DNA from: Bacillota bacterium | GTDB lineage: Bacteria > Bacillota > Dethiobacteria > DTU022 | Assembly: GCA_033549065.1 (NCBI GenBank) | Contig: JAWSUE010000009.1 | Span: 66,841-130,840, forward strand | Reading direction: 5' to 3' | DNA length: 64,000 nucleotides | In this document: positions 9,495-19,081 of the stretch, piece by piece | Position numbering within the stretch: position 1 is the first letter of the stretch | How the letters are laid out: each line of letters starts with the position of its first letter | Made by a program: the position numbers and the translations under genes | Notes under the pieces: model-generated | What the model saw: only the letters and a program-made list of their open reading frames with translations | Told to the model about the DNA's origin: nothing | The model's database searches: none

Positions 9495-12338
9495 TTGGCA
9501 GAAAAAAAGGTTCCGATTGAACAAAAAAATATTAAAACAAAAAATAAAAAAACAAGTAAAAGACGCAGTATATTAAAAATTACGCTGCTGGTTTTACTAT
9601 TACTTTTTCTGGCTGGCGGGGCCGTAACCGCTAAGATTGTATCCGATTATGTGAATGAAGCTCCACCTTTTGATCCTTCAAAGCTGGAAACAGTTGAAAC
9701 ATCTTATCTCTATGACAGCAATGGCGAAGAAGTAACCGCTTTGCATGAAGAACAGAACAGGATTGCAGTTAGCCTGGATGAGATCCCGATGCACGTCCAG
9801 AACGCCTTTATCGCCATTGAAGATGAACGTTTTGACAAACACTTCGGTTTCGATATTATCGGCAGTATAAGGGCAGCTTACACCAATTTACGGGCCGGCG
9901 GCATTGTTCAGGGTGCGAGTACAATTTCACAACAGCTGGCACAAAATGCCTTCCTTACTACTGAAACAAGTTATAAAAGAAAGATCCAGGAAATCTGGCT
10001 TTCCATTCAGCTGGAAAGAAATTTTACCAAGGATGAGATTCTTGAACTTTACCTGAACAGGGTCTATTTCGGTAACGGCGCTTACGGAGTTGAAGCAGCC
10101 GCTCAAACCTATTTTGGTAAGAGTATAAATGAGCTTAACCTGGCAGAAGGTGCAATGATTGCCGGAGCAGTCCGCTCGCCAAATTTTTATAATCCAATTG
10201 ACAATGAACCTGAAGCAATCGGTAGAATGAGGTTAGTCCTCTCAAACATGCTCAGGTTGGAGATGATATCAGAAGCTGAATATGAACAGGCGATAAATCG
10301 TCAGATGATCTATTCAGAACCACCAAGCCTAGATTATCCTTACCCCCATTATGTGGATTACGTCGTACACCATGAGTTGATCAGGATTCTGAGCGCTATC
10401 CCTGAAATCGGATCCCGCTCGGAAGCCTACAGGGCAATTTATACAGGTGGGCTAAGGGTCTATACTGCTCTCGATCCTGAAATGCAGTTACATGTTGAAG
10501 ATGTTCTCTCCAGGGAAGATCTTTATCCGTCAACAGCATATTACGATATGCCCCTGGTAAGAGAAGCAGTCGCTGAAATACCCGCCAATCGCGACTTAAC
10601 ACGGGCACAGCTTCAGGAACTGGTTATAGAAGAAGGCGGCGTCGCCCAACCACAGGGTGCGATAGTACTGGCTGACCCGACCAACGGCAAGCTGCTTGCA
10701 CTCGGCGGTGGCCGGGATTATCTGAAAAACGTAAACGAAGTACTCAGGTTCAATACCCTCCGCCAACCGGGGTCGGCAATTAAGCCAATTATCACCTATG
10801 CCCCGGCTTTCGAGGAAGGTGTTCTCGCCGGCGCTGGTTCAACATTGGATGATTCGCCTTATATCAACCCACGGGGCAACTGGTTCCCTGAAAACTTCGA
10901 TTTCCGTTTCAGGGGAATGATTACTGCCAGGCAAGCACTCTACTTTTCTTATAATATACCGGCCATACGCGCTTTTGAGGCGCTGGGCCCCCGGGTTGGC
11001 GCCGGTTATGCCCAACGTATGGGCATTTCTACTCTCCACCCCGATGAGGTGGATAATTTAAGCTTGACACTGGGCGGCCTGACCTACGGGGTCAGCGCCA
11101 TTGATATGGCCCAGGCATACAGTGTTCTGGCTAACAACGGAGTAAAGATTGATCTTCATGCAGTGGAGAAAATTGTCGACCGGGAGGGTAATATTCTTTA
11201 TGAATATATCTCTGATCCCAGGCAAATTATCAGCCCGCAATCCGCTTTTCTTGTCAGTGATATTCTTCAGGATTTTGTGACCAAGTACCTTGGGCGGGCG
11301 CTTCAGATTGACCGCCCTGTGGCAGCTAAGACAGGGACGACAGAAAACTGGAAAGATGTATACCTGGTTGCCTATACTCCAAATATCGTAGCCTCATTCT
11401 GGATGGGCTATGATGAACCGAAAATGGGCAGCATCCAGCAGGGGTGGCGCTATTCAACAGCATTTTTACGTGAAGTTTTTTTAGAAGTTTTTGAAGATCT
11501 CGAGGTTACAGAATTTGAGAGACCAGATGGTATAGTATCGGTATCTGTCTGCAATAAATCAGGTTTGCGCCCAAACGAGTGGTGTCAGGCTGTTGGAACT
11601 GTTATATCTGACTACTTCATTGAGGGCCAGGTTCCGGTTGGCACATGCGATATGCATCTAGGCGGCTTCTATAACCGTCCTCCCTACATAATCACCGATG
11701 ACCGCTGGTCTTCGAGAGGAGGCCTGGGAAGAGGACCTGAAGATGCTCTTGAAATGCAACCGGGAAGTCCTTTTGGAGATATGGGCGAACAACCGGGTTC
11801 AACAACCACTGAATTTTCATTCTTCAGAGCTTATGTCGTTGCAGACGGAGTTACCTTACAGTGGCAGTATAACGGGCCGGAAGTAAGGGCTTTCGAACTA
11901 CGCAGAAGTGCACACGGCCTGTCTGACGATGGATTTGCCGTTGAACTGGATAGCAATACCCGGCAATATTCAGATACAGCAACCGAAGCAAATACTTTTT
12001 ATACCTACACAGTTGCCGCAATCATGCCTGACGGCTCCGTATCCGATCCTGCCACAGTTACAGTTAGCACCATGGTTGAACCCGCTGGTGGAATATTACC
12101 CCAACAACCTACAGAGGGTTCATTGGTTATTGTCCCCGATGTAGTTGGTTCATTCCAGGCAATTGCTGAAATGCGGTTATCGAGAGCTGGACTCAGGGTA
12201 GGCATGGTTAGTGAACAGTTCAGCGACTCGGTTCCGAGGGGTCATGTTATGCGGCAGGTTCCCGAGGCTGGTTCTACCCTGGTCAGGGGTAGTGAAGTAG
12301 GTTTGATAATTTCGAGGGGTGTCGAATCAAGGCAATAA
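9495..12338 (+). CDS. Class A penicillin-binding protein (transglycosylase/transpeptidase) with FN3 and PASTA tail
   Basis: Bifunctional peptidoglycan synthase at the outer membrane face. Order: Lys-rich cytoplasmic N terminus; one membrane helix (about 25-50); GT51 glycosyltransferase with IEDERFDKHFGFD and QGASTISQQLAQN; transpeptidase with SxxK at about 426 (RQPGSAIKP), SYN at about 484 and KTGTT at about 612. A fibronectin-III-like domain (about 765-850) and one PASTA domain follow (about 875-945, VIVPDVVGSFQAIAEMRLSR). At 947 residues it is longer than plain PBP1A. Start is TTG preceded by GAGGAGG. It is monocistronic and divergent from the synthetase; a TATAAT lies at 9441-9446 without a clear -35. 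Confidence 0.93.
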   Translation: MAEKKVPIEQKNIKTKNKKTSKRRSILKITLLVLLLLFLAGGAVTAKIVSDYVNEAPPFDPSKLETVETSYLYDSNGEEVTALHEEQNRIAVSLDEIPMHVQNAFIAIEDERFDKHFGFDIIGSIRAAYTNLRAGGIVQGASTISQQLAQNAFLTTETSYKRKIQEIWLSIQLERNFTKDEILELYLNRVYFGNGAYGVEAAAQTYFGKSINELNLAEGAMIAGAVRSPNFYNPIDNEPEAIGRMRLVLSNMLRLEMISEAEYEQAINRQMIYSEPPSLDYPYPHYVDYVVHHELIRILSAIPEIGSRSEAYRAIYTGGLRVYTALDPEMQLHVEDVLSREDLYPSTAYYDMPLVREAVAEIPANRDLTRAQLQELVIEEGGVAQPQGAIVLADPTNGKLLALGGGRDYLKNVNEVLRFNTLRQPGSAIKPIITYAPAFEEGVLAGAGSTLDDSPYINPRGNWFPENFDFRFRGMITARQALYFSYNIPAIRAFEALGPRVGAGYAQRMGISTLHPDEVDNLSLTLGGLTYGVSAIDMAQAYSVLANNGVKIDLHAVEKIVDREGNILYEYISDPRQIISPQSAFLVSDILQDFVTKYLGRALQIDRPVAAKTGTTENWKDVYLVAYTPNIVASFWMGYDEPKMGSIQQGWRYSTAFLREVFLEVFEDLEVTEFERPDGIVSVSVCNKSGLRPNEWCQAVGTVISDYFIEGQVPVGTCDMHLGGFYNRPPYIITDDRWSSRGGLGRGPEDALEMQPGSPFGDMGEQPGSTTTEFSFFRAYVVADGVTLQWQYNGPEVRAFELRRSAHGLSDDGFAVELDSNTRQYSDTATEANTFYTYTVAAIMPDGSVSDPATVTVSTMVEPAGGILPQQPTEGSLVIVPDVVGSFQAIAEMRLSRAGLRVGMVSEQFSDSVPRGHVMRQVPEAGSTLVRGSEVGLIISRGVESRQ

Positions 12339-12343
12339 ATATG

Positions 12344-12625
12344 TTAAAAAGGCTTGCTCCAGTAATATTGATTATTCTTTCTCCGACATAGGCACTTCTC
12401 TTCCGGCAGGGATAGAAGAATACGGGAGATGCGTGTTGACGGCTGCTGCAGAGAGGTGCAGCTGACCCCAAAGAGCATCTCCCCTTCCTTTTCCAGCTCT
12501 CTCCATTGAGCGGGATATTCTATTCTGAATTCTTCCACTACCTGAGTAGTCGTTTTGCTTATTCCGGGCTCCAGAAGTTTAATGACCAACTGTTCCAGAA
12601 TTTTATCATCTTTAATTATGATCAC
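12344..12625 (-). CDS. Hypothetical protein downstream of mutS2
   Basis: A 93-residue ORF starting six bases after the mutS2 stop. I do not recognise the family. The N-terminal half looks like a helical segment (QLVIKLLEPGISKTTTQVVEEF); the C-terminal half is basic, with CLCRRKNNQYYW. The start is GTG with only a weak AACAGG upstream, so translation may depend on coupling to mutS2. Composition looks protein-like and no overlapping real gene competes. It ends five bases from the convergent PBP stop. Confidence 0.5.
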   Translation of the reverse strand: MIIIKDDKILEQLVIKLLEPGISKTTTQVVEEFRIEYPAQWRELEKEGEMLFGVSCTSLQQPSTRISRILLSLPEEKCLCRRKNNQYYWSKPF

Positions 12626-12631
12626 CTGTTT

Positions 12632-15013
12632 CTAACTTTTAATTTCAACTACGGTTACTCCTTCACCGCCTTCAGCCGAACTGCCTCCGCGAAATCGGGA
12701 AACAAGTTTGTGGGTTTTCAGGTAATCACGAAGACCCGTTTTCAATTTACCGGTCCCTTTTCCATGGATCAGTTCAACCCGGTTTAAACCAGCCCAGAGA
12801 GCATTGTCGATTAATTTATCCACAAGAGGAATTGATTCCTCAAGGGTTAAACCCCTGATATCAATTGAACTGCCGGTAACTTCTTCTTTACGGACGCTGT
12901 AACCTCCACCGGATGAGACACTTCTTTCTTTGCTCTTCTTGCTTACCTGATTTTTCACTGTTTTAAATTCGGTCAGGGGAAGGTTTACTCTGAGCACGCC
13001 AACTTGGACAAGAGCCTCCTGTTCGGTAAAAGAAATAATCTCCCCCTTTTGCCTGAGGCTCTGGATATAAACCTCCATCCCCACTAACAGTTCCGCAGGA
13101 TCTGGAGAGTCGCCTAGATCATCCTCATCAACCTGATTCATTTCCTGGCGCAGTTTAATAATATCCTGACGCAATCGTTCTGCGCCGGCTAATGATTGAC
13201 TTCCACCTTCTGTCTTCAGGATTCGAATCTCTTTAATCATATCATCAACTGTGGTTTTTGTTTTTCTGACCAGCTGCCGTGCTTCCTCGCGGGCTTCCTT
13301 GAGGATATCATCACGCCTGGACTTGATCAGAGATTGCTCTCTTTCCAGATCCTGTATTAAGAGTTCAGCCCGGCTTCTATCCAGTGCAGCCTGCTCACTG
13401 TCGCGTGAATAGCGCTGCTGGTCTTCAACAAGCTGCGCAATAACTGATTCAACCTGATCATGCGCCCTGTGTAGAAAACTTTTTGCCTTCTCCAGGATCT
13501 GTTCTGATAATCCCAGTCGACGGGCAATGTGAAAAGCATTGCTCTGACCCGGAATGCCCTGTAAGAGCCTGTATGTGGGTTCCAAAGTCTCCAGGTCAAA
13601 CTCCATCGCTGCATTCTGCATTCTTTTCTGCATCTGGGCAAACAGCTTAAGTTCATTAATATGAGTTGTGGCAACCGTTAAAGCACCTTTCCCGGTCAAC
13701 TCCTCCAGAATGGCCATCGCCAAAGCCGAACCCTCCGAAGGATCGGTTCCCGCTCCGAGTTCATCAAAGAGAACCAGGGTGCCGCTCTCCGCCGTATCAA
13801 CGATTTCAATAATATTTTTCATGTGCCCTGAAAAGGTGCTGAGTGACTGAACAATGCTCTGCTCATCACCGATATCAGCCCGGATTTTCCTGAATACCGG
13901 CAATCCTGTTTCTTTTTCTGCCGGCAGATGCAATCCGCACTGGGTCATGACGGCCAGCAGCCCAATGGTTTTCAGGGCAACAGTTTTTCCTCCGGTATTC
14001 GGACCGGTTATAACCAGGGTTCTGACATCCTCTTCAAGTTCAAGGTTTAAGGGTACTCTTTCGCCTGTCAACAGCGGGTGTATCCCATTTTTGATCGCAA
14101 CCCGAAAACCATCTCTAATCAAAACCGGTTCACTGCCGCCCATTTTGAAGCTTAAACGGCCACGGGCAGTAATTATATCGAGAGAGGTATAAAGCTCTCT
14201 GTTGCTGATGAGTAGCTCTTTTTCACCTGATATTTTTAATGATAGATCTATTAATATACGTTCAATTTCTTTTTCTTCTTCCTTGTGAAGGGCTACCAGT
14301 TCATTCTGCATCCTGACAACCGGAAGCGGCTCGATAAAGAGAGTTGCCCCACTTGCCGATTGATCATGAACTACTCCGTCGACCTGCTGGCGGTATTCCT
14401 GCTTTACCGGTATTACAAACCGGTTGCTGCGAATTGTAACCAGAGATTCCTGGAGGTAGCGCCTGTAAAGGGGGCTTCTGATATACTCATCGAGCTTATC
14501 ACGGATTTTAAACTGAAGAGCATGAGTTTTTCTCCTGATCGATGAAAGGGCAGATGATGCGCTGTCGAGAATATTTCCATCCTGATCAAGTGATTTGACC
14601 AGTTCGCGGTATAACTGCTCACAGGCCTTGAATCTTTTGGCAAGCTCAGCCATCCTGGGATAGAGCAGGGAATTATCAATATCCTTAAAAAAATGCTGCC
14701 AGCGATGTACCGCCTTCATAAAGGTAGAAATAACTGCCAGTTCGGCACCTGTTAATATGGATCCTTTATCTGCTCTGGATATTAGGGGAAGGATATCTTC
14801 AACCGTGGAAGGGGTAAATGCATTTTTAACACTGAGCAGTTTTGCCTCACTTGATTCTTTCTGTAAATTTTCAATAACTTTATAATCCGCATTTGGCGAT
14901 AGGTTAAGCATGCATTCCCGGCCCATCGGGCTTGCCGTATAATCTGCAAGCTGTCTGCGGATCTCATCAAACTCCAAGATCTTAATTTCACGTTCGGTAA
15001 TCAGATCAGCCAA
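12632..15013 (-). CDS. mutS2: Endonuclease MutS2
   Basis: DNA-structure-acting ATPase of the MutS family with a C-terminal Smr domain. It is reported to suppress homologous recombination and, in Bacillus, to act on collided ribosomes. The 793-residue product has the Walker A motif ITGPNTGGKTVALKTIG (about 340), Walker B LVLFDELGAGTDPSEGSAL, a long coiled-coil (about 510-640) and an Smr domain at 720-793 with IDIRGLTLEES and ELIHGKGTGKL. It has no N-terminal mismatch-recognition domain, as expected. Start is TTG after GAGGAG, overlapping the end of mpg by eight bases. Confidence 0.95.
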   Translation of the reverse strand: MADLITEREIKILEFDEIRRQLADYTASPMGRECMLNLSPNADYKVIENLQKESSEAKLLSVKNAFTPSTVEDILPLISRADKGSILTGAELAVISTFMKAVHRWQHFFKDIDNSLLYPRMAELAKRFKACEQLYRELVKSLDQDGNILDSASSALSSIRRKTHALQFKIRDKLDEYIRSPLYRRYLQESLVTIRSNRFVIPVKQEYRQQVDGVVHDQSASGATLFIEPLPVVRMQNELVALHKEEEKEIERILIDLSLKISGEKELLISNRELYTSLDIITARGRLSFKMGGSEPVLIRDGFRVAIKNGIHPLLTGERVPLNLELEEDVRTLVITGPNTGGKTVALKTIGLLAVMTQCGLHLPAEKETGLPVFRKIRADIGDEQSIVQSLSTFSGHMKNIIEIVDTAESGTLVLFDELGAGTDPSEGSALAMAILEELTGKGALTVATTHINELKLFAQMQKRMQNAAMEFDLETLEPTYRLLQGIPGQSNAFHIARRLGLSEQILEKAKSFLHRAHDQVESVIAQLVEDQQRYSRDSEQAALDRSRAELLIQDLEREQSLIKSRRDDILKEAREEARQLVRKTKTTVDDMIKEIRILKTEGGSQSLAGAERLRQDIIKLRQEMNQVDEDDLGDSPDPAELLVGMEVYIQSLRQKGEIISFTEQEALVQVGVLRVNLPLTEFKTVKNQVSKKSKERSVSSGGGYSVRKEEVTGSSIDIRGLTLEESIPLVDKLIDNALWAGLNRVELIHGKGTGKLKTGLRDYLKTHKLVSRFRGGSSAEGGEGVTVVEIKS

Positions 15014-15599
15014 GGTTTTCTCTCCTCGATAAATACTTATTACCCCGGATTACAAATCGCAATAATTTATCCTGTGCAGATGAAATGCCAATTCGTGGCG
15101 TTTCAATAATAGGTCCGAAGTTTTCAGGCGGCTCGATCCATTTGATATAGAGCGGTTTCCTGCTTAAATCGTGGCCATTAAATGACTTATCTATGCCAAA
15201 TGCCCGGCACAATTTCCCGGGGCCGTTGGTCAATTCAGTTTTCCGACATGAAGAATAACGATTTTTATACATAAGATCTAACCCTTCCAGGGGTTCCAAT
15301 GCTCTGATCAATACCGCCTCTCCGGTTCCTTCCGGTCCGGTTACCACGTTAAGACAGTAGTGATTACCATATATAAAATAGACATAAGCTCGCCCTGGCG
15401 GTCCGAACATCATGGCATTGCGTTTAGTCAAACCCTTTGCAGCATGACTGGCCGGATCATACCTGCTTAAATAAGCCTCCGTCTCAACGATAATACCGGA
15501 CATTATACTTTCCCCGGTTTCATGACAGAGCTGTTGTCCGAGTAAAATCCTGGCTGTATCAACTGTAGATAATCTGGAAATATCGATATTTTCCTGCAT
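15006..15599 (-). CDS. mpg: DNA-3-methyladenine glycosylase (AAG/MPG family)
   Basis: Monofunctional base-excision enzyme that removes alkylated or deaminated purines. The 197-residue protein shows GIIVETEAYLSRYDPASHA (the catalytic Glu region), the intercalating-Tyr region RAYVYFIYGNHYCLNVV, and NGPGKLCRAFGI, all typical of the AAG fold. It overlaps mutS2 by eight bases, making a small DNA-maintenance pair. The Shine-Dalgarno (AGGAG) is unusually far from the ATG, so the start is only fairly sure. Confidence 0.92.
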   Translation of the reverse strand: MQENIDISRLSTVDTARILLGQQLCHETGESIMSGIIVETEAYLSRYDPASHAAKGLTKRNAMMFGPPGRAYVYFIYGNHYCLNVVTGPEGTGEAVLIRALEPLEGLDLMYKNRYSSCRKTELTNGPGKLCRAFGIDKSFNGHDLSRKPLYIKWIEPPENFGPIIETPRIGISSAQDKLLRFVIRGNKYLSRRENLG

Positions 15600-15716
15600 A
15601 AGAAATTAAAATAACTCCTGGTATGTTTTAGATCAAGACAAAAAAAGATTTCAACCGGCTTTTTAGCAACCTGTCTATTATTCAATAACAGTTTCGCCGA
15701 ATGAAACCCCTTTATA

Positions 15717-16301
15717 TTAGGTATTTAGACTTAAATAGAAATCCACTACCAATTCTTTAATTTCATGCGCAAGTGGCGATATATAATGGTTGGCAATAAA
15801 TACTACTTCAGAATTATCGAGTGCATCCATAAAAAACTGTATGGGAATAAACGATAATGCGGCTATAATTATGTAAACAAAGGCCAACCCGATTGCAATA
15901 CCAACCAGCCCTCCTCCGATCCGGTTAAAAAAACCGATTACCGGAACCCGGTTAACCCATCTGAAGCCTCCTGAAAAAAGGCGGAACACAAGGCTTAAGA
16001 GCAAAAATAACAGAAGAAAGGCAATTATTCCGGCCACCAGCTGCGGCACTCTCTCCAGGGCAACTTCAAGTCCTAAGGTCTGGATTAACTCGTGATGAGG
16101 AATTATATCTTCCGGGTTTATGTAAACTGCAAGTTTATCGCTAAATAAACGGCTGCCCCATAATGAGAGTAAAATCACAACCAGGAAACCGATAATATCA
16201 AAGAGCACTTTAACCAGGCCGCGTAATAATCCGTTAACCAGGTGTAAAGCAAGGATGATCAGGAGAAATATATCAAGCCAGTTAATCAAGATCTTCACCA
16301 C
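15717..16301 (-). CDS. CvpA family membrane protein
   Basis: A 194-residue protein with about four hydrophobic segments (near 8-30, 40-58, 95-118 and 140-165) and the CvpA pattern WLDIFLLIILALHLVNGLLRGL at the N terminus, followed by GFFNRIGGGLVGIAIGL. CvpA proteins are membrane proteins linked to colicin V production in E. coli and to cell-envelope processes elsewhere; the true role is unknown. GTG at 16299-16301 is preferred (GAGG six bases upstream). It overlaps zapA by 20 bases, the common Firmicutes arrangement. Confidence 0.82.
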   Translation of the reverse strand: MVKILINWLDIFLLIILALHLVNGLLRGLVKVLFDIIGFLVVILLSLWGSRLFSDKLAVYINPEDIIPHHELIQTLGLEVALERVPQLVAGIIAFLLLFLLLSLVFRLFSGGFRWVNRVPVIGFFNRIGGGLVGIAIGLAFVYIIIAALSFIPIQFFMDALDNSEVVFIANHYISPLAHEIKELVVDFYLSLNT

Positions 16302-16551
16302 TCTTAGCCTCTTCACTGATCAGATGATTCTTCTCTTCCTTGAGTCTGAGCAGTTCGTCTGCAAGGTTCAAGGCTGCCAATATTGCTACTTTATGCCTGT
16401 TCATCTGCATGTTTTTTTCGGCAATACTGCGCATCAACCGATCCACATAGCTACTTACCCGTTGAATCTCTTCTATGGATGAAGTACTGCGAAGTATAAA
16501 TTCCTCACCCATAATACTGACCGTTACCCTGTTCTTTTCCTTTCCCTCCAT
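16282..16551 (-). CDS. zapA: Cell division protein ZapA
   Basis: Small protein that binds and bundles FtsZ filaments at the Z-ring. The 89 residues comprise an N-terminal beta part (RVTVSIMGEEFILR), a VSSYVDRLMRSIAEK helix and a C-terminal coiled coil (AALNLADELLRLKEEKNHL), matching ZapA. It lies 83 bases after pheT and overlaps the cvpA-like gene. The Shine-Dalgarno is weak, and the exact start could differ by a few codons. Confidence 0.85.
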   Translation of the reverse strand: MEGKEKNRVTVSIMGEEFILRSTSSIEEIQRVSSYVDRLMRSIAEKNMQMNRHKVAILAALNLADELLRLKEEKNHLISEEAKSGEDLD

Positions 16552-16634
16552 CCCAAACCACCGCCACTCTTTCGATCAGATAAAGAGCATCATGGCAGGT
16601 AACTTCGAGATTATAACTCAGATATCCTGCCTCT

Positions 16635-19046
16635 TTAACCTCTCAGTTCCGCCCCGATTTTCTGTAGCGCCTTCTCGATCTTTTCCTGAGACCGGTTCAC
16701 TTCAAGATCAGTTAAAGTCCTCTCTTCACACCTGTAGCTGATTGAAAACGCCAGGCTTCTCTTCCCGGGCGGAATTTGCCTGCCCTCGTAAAGGTCAAAC
16801 AACCTGACACTGCTGATAAGTTCACCGCCGGCCTCCCGGATTACCTCTTCCAGTTGACGGGCAGGAATTTCCCGGGGAACAACGACCGCAATATCCCGGT
16901 TTGCAGAAGGATAACGCGGCAGCGGATCAAACCGTGGAACCAGGTTCGCTTTTTCGCATACATGCTCAAGATCAATCTCGGCAACCGTAACAGGCTGATC
17001 TAGATCCCAACTAACCGCAACATCAGGATGCAGCTGACCGATATAGCCAACCTTCAGACCATTTATCAAAATCCGGGCACTTCTTGTCGGATGGGTAAAA
17101 TGCATCGATTCCGGCTGATATTCGACATTGCTGATTTGCATTCGCTTAAATAGTGTATCCAGGATACCTTTAATCGTAAAAAAATCCGCATTTTTAGCCT
17201 CGGTGATCCAGTTATCCACGGGCACCTGTCCAGTTACGGCCAGAGCCAGCAGCTTTCTTTCTTCGGGCAGTTCGGCCAGGGGGAGAGTTTTCGGTATATA
17301 TATAGTTCCGATCTCAAACAACATTTGGTTTAATTCCCGAAAACTCAGGTTATGCTGGATAGTTTTGAGCAGTCCCGGTATCAGGGTGGTCCGCATAGCT
17401 GCCTGCTCCTCCGAAAAAGGATTCTGGACAGGAATAACCTGCATTCGCCAATCATCTTCGGGAAGCCTCAGTTTCAAAAGGTTGGAAGGGTTGATAAAAG
17501 AATAAGTTATACATTCGAAGTAACCTCCGGCAGTCATAACATCCCTGGTCAGGGTTAAAATCAATTCCTGCCTGGTTTCACGATTGTTGATCAGTTCACC
17601 CCGGGGTAAAGTGGTTGGTATATTGTCGTAACCGTATAATCTGGCAACCTCTTCAATAATGTCTTCTTCTATTTTCAGATCGGCCCTTCGCAGGGGAACA
17701 GTTATTTTCATTTTATCATTCTCTGTACCTTCAATTTTTAAACCCAGCTTCTTCAGTATTTTTACAAGATCGTTGTCCGGGATCGATGTACCAAGTACAT
17801 TATTGACTCTCCGTGGATCTACATAAATAATATCTTCGCTTAATTTCAGAATATTACAATCTATTATGCCCTTCATAACTTTTCCACCCGTCAGCTCACT
17901 AACCAGGAGAGCAGTCCTGTTTTGAGCCCATATTACAGCTTCCGGGTTAACACCCCGTTCAAAACGCTGTGAAGCCTCTGAAGGCAAATTAAAGCGCCGT
18001 GAAGTTCGCCTGTTGTTTACCGGATTAAACGAAGCGGCCTCGATAAGAATACTTCTGGTTGAAGAATTGATCTCTGTGTTCTCCCCACCCATCACTCCGG
18101 CCAGGCCAACAGGTTTAGTGCTATCTGCTATAACCAGCACATCCTCGTCCAATTTACGTTCAACTCCATCAAGAGTAACCAGCAGTTCACCTTTTCTAGC
18201 CCTCCTGACAATAATTTTCTTTTCATCTATTAGGTCCAAATCAAAGGCATGAAGCGGTTGGCCTGTCTCCCACATCACGTAATTGGTTATATCAACCACA
18301 TTACTGATCGGCCTTATACCTGACTTTAACAACCTGAGCTGCATCCACAGGGGAGAGCGCCCGATAGTAATTTCGCTGATCACACGTGCTGTATAACGGG
18401 GACAGAGATCGGTATCTTCGATAACTATCTCTACCTCTTCCGCTGCTTCTTCTGCAGTTTCCGGTGTTACCATTGGAGGGATATTGATATTCTGTCCGGT
18501 CAGGGCTGCCACTTCATGGGCTACTCCAAGGAGGCTAAAACAATCTGCCCGGTTAGGAGTCAACTCCAGGCAGAGTATTTTATCGTCAAATTCCAGAACT
18601 TTCTCTACTAAATCTCCTAACCTGGCATCACCATCGAGAATCAGAATTTCGTCCTCCGAGCCCAGTTCCAGACCCAATTCATGGGCTGAACAAAGCATTC
18701 CAGAAGATATTACACCATAAATTTTTGTTTCATCAATCAATCGGTTGCCCGGAAGTTGGGATCCCGGCTTGGCGACAACCACTTTATCGCCAACTTTCAT
18801 ATTTTTCGCGCCACAAACTATATGCAGGACCTCATTTCCGATATCGGTTTCCACCAGGGTCAGATTACTCTTGCCCGGATGTGGCTCCAACCCCTTAACT
18901 TCACCGACGACGACATCAGGCAGGGGAGGACCGAAGGATTCAACCGCACCAACTTCTATGCCGGCCAGGGTAAATCTTTCTGCCAGTTCTTCAGCGCCAA
19001 TGCCGGGTTCGATGTAATCTTTTAACCAGTTATATGAAACTCGCAT
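16635..19046 (-). CDS. pheT: Phenylalanyl-tRNA synthetase beta subunit
   Basis: Large subunit of the (alpha-beta)2 synthetase that charges tRNA-Phe; it carries the editing site and contacts the tRNA. The 803 residues show the EMAP-like tRNA-binding domain (about 40-150, LTLVETDIGNEVLHIVCGA), B3/B4 editing domain (ARVISEITIGRSPLWMQ), B5 domain and a C-terminal FDX-ACB domain (FDPLPRYPSANRDIAVVV). ATG start follows GGAGG. It is co-transcribed with pheS (35-base gap) under T-box control. Confidence 0.97.
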   Translation of the reverse strand: MRVSYNWLKDYIEPGIGAEELAERFTLAGIEVGAVESFGPPLPDVVVGEVKGLEPHPGKSNLTLVETDIGNEVLHIVCGAKNMKVGDKVVVAKPGSQLPGNRLIDETKIYGVISSGMLCSAHELGLELGSEDEILILDGDARLGDLVEKVLEFDDKILCLELTPNRADCFSLLGVAHEVAALTGQNINIPPMVTPETAEEAAEEVEIVIEDTDLCPRYTARVISEITIGRSPLWMQLRLLKSGIRPISNVVDITNYVMWETGQPLHAFDLDLIDEKKIIVRRARKGELLVTLDGVERKLDEDVLVIADSTKPVGLAGVMGGENTEINSSTRSILIEAASFNPVNNRRTSRRFNLPSEASQRFERGVNPEAVIWAQNRTALLVSELTGGKVMKGIIDCNILKLSEDIIYVDPRRVNNVLGTSIPDNDLVKILKKLGLKIEGTENDKMKITVPLRRADLKIEEDIIEEVARLYGYDNIPTTLPRGELINNRETRQELILTLTRDVMTAGGYFECITYSFINPSNLLKLRLPEDDWRMQVIPVQNPFSEEQAAMRTTLIPGLLKTIQHNLSFRELNQMLFEIGTIYIPKTLPLAELPEERKLLALAVTGQVPVDNWITEAKNADFFTIKGILDTLFKRMQISNVEYQPESMHFTHPTRSARILINGLKVGYIGQLHPDVAVSWDLDQPVTVAEIDLEHVCEKANLVPRFDPLPRYPSANRDIAVVVPREIPARQLEEVIREAGGELISSVRLFDLYEGRQIPPGKRSLAFSISYRCEERTLTDLEVNRSQEKIEKALQKIGAELRG

Positions 19047-19081
19047 CTATAAATCCTCCATTCCGGATAGTTAATTCATTA

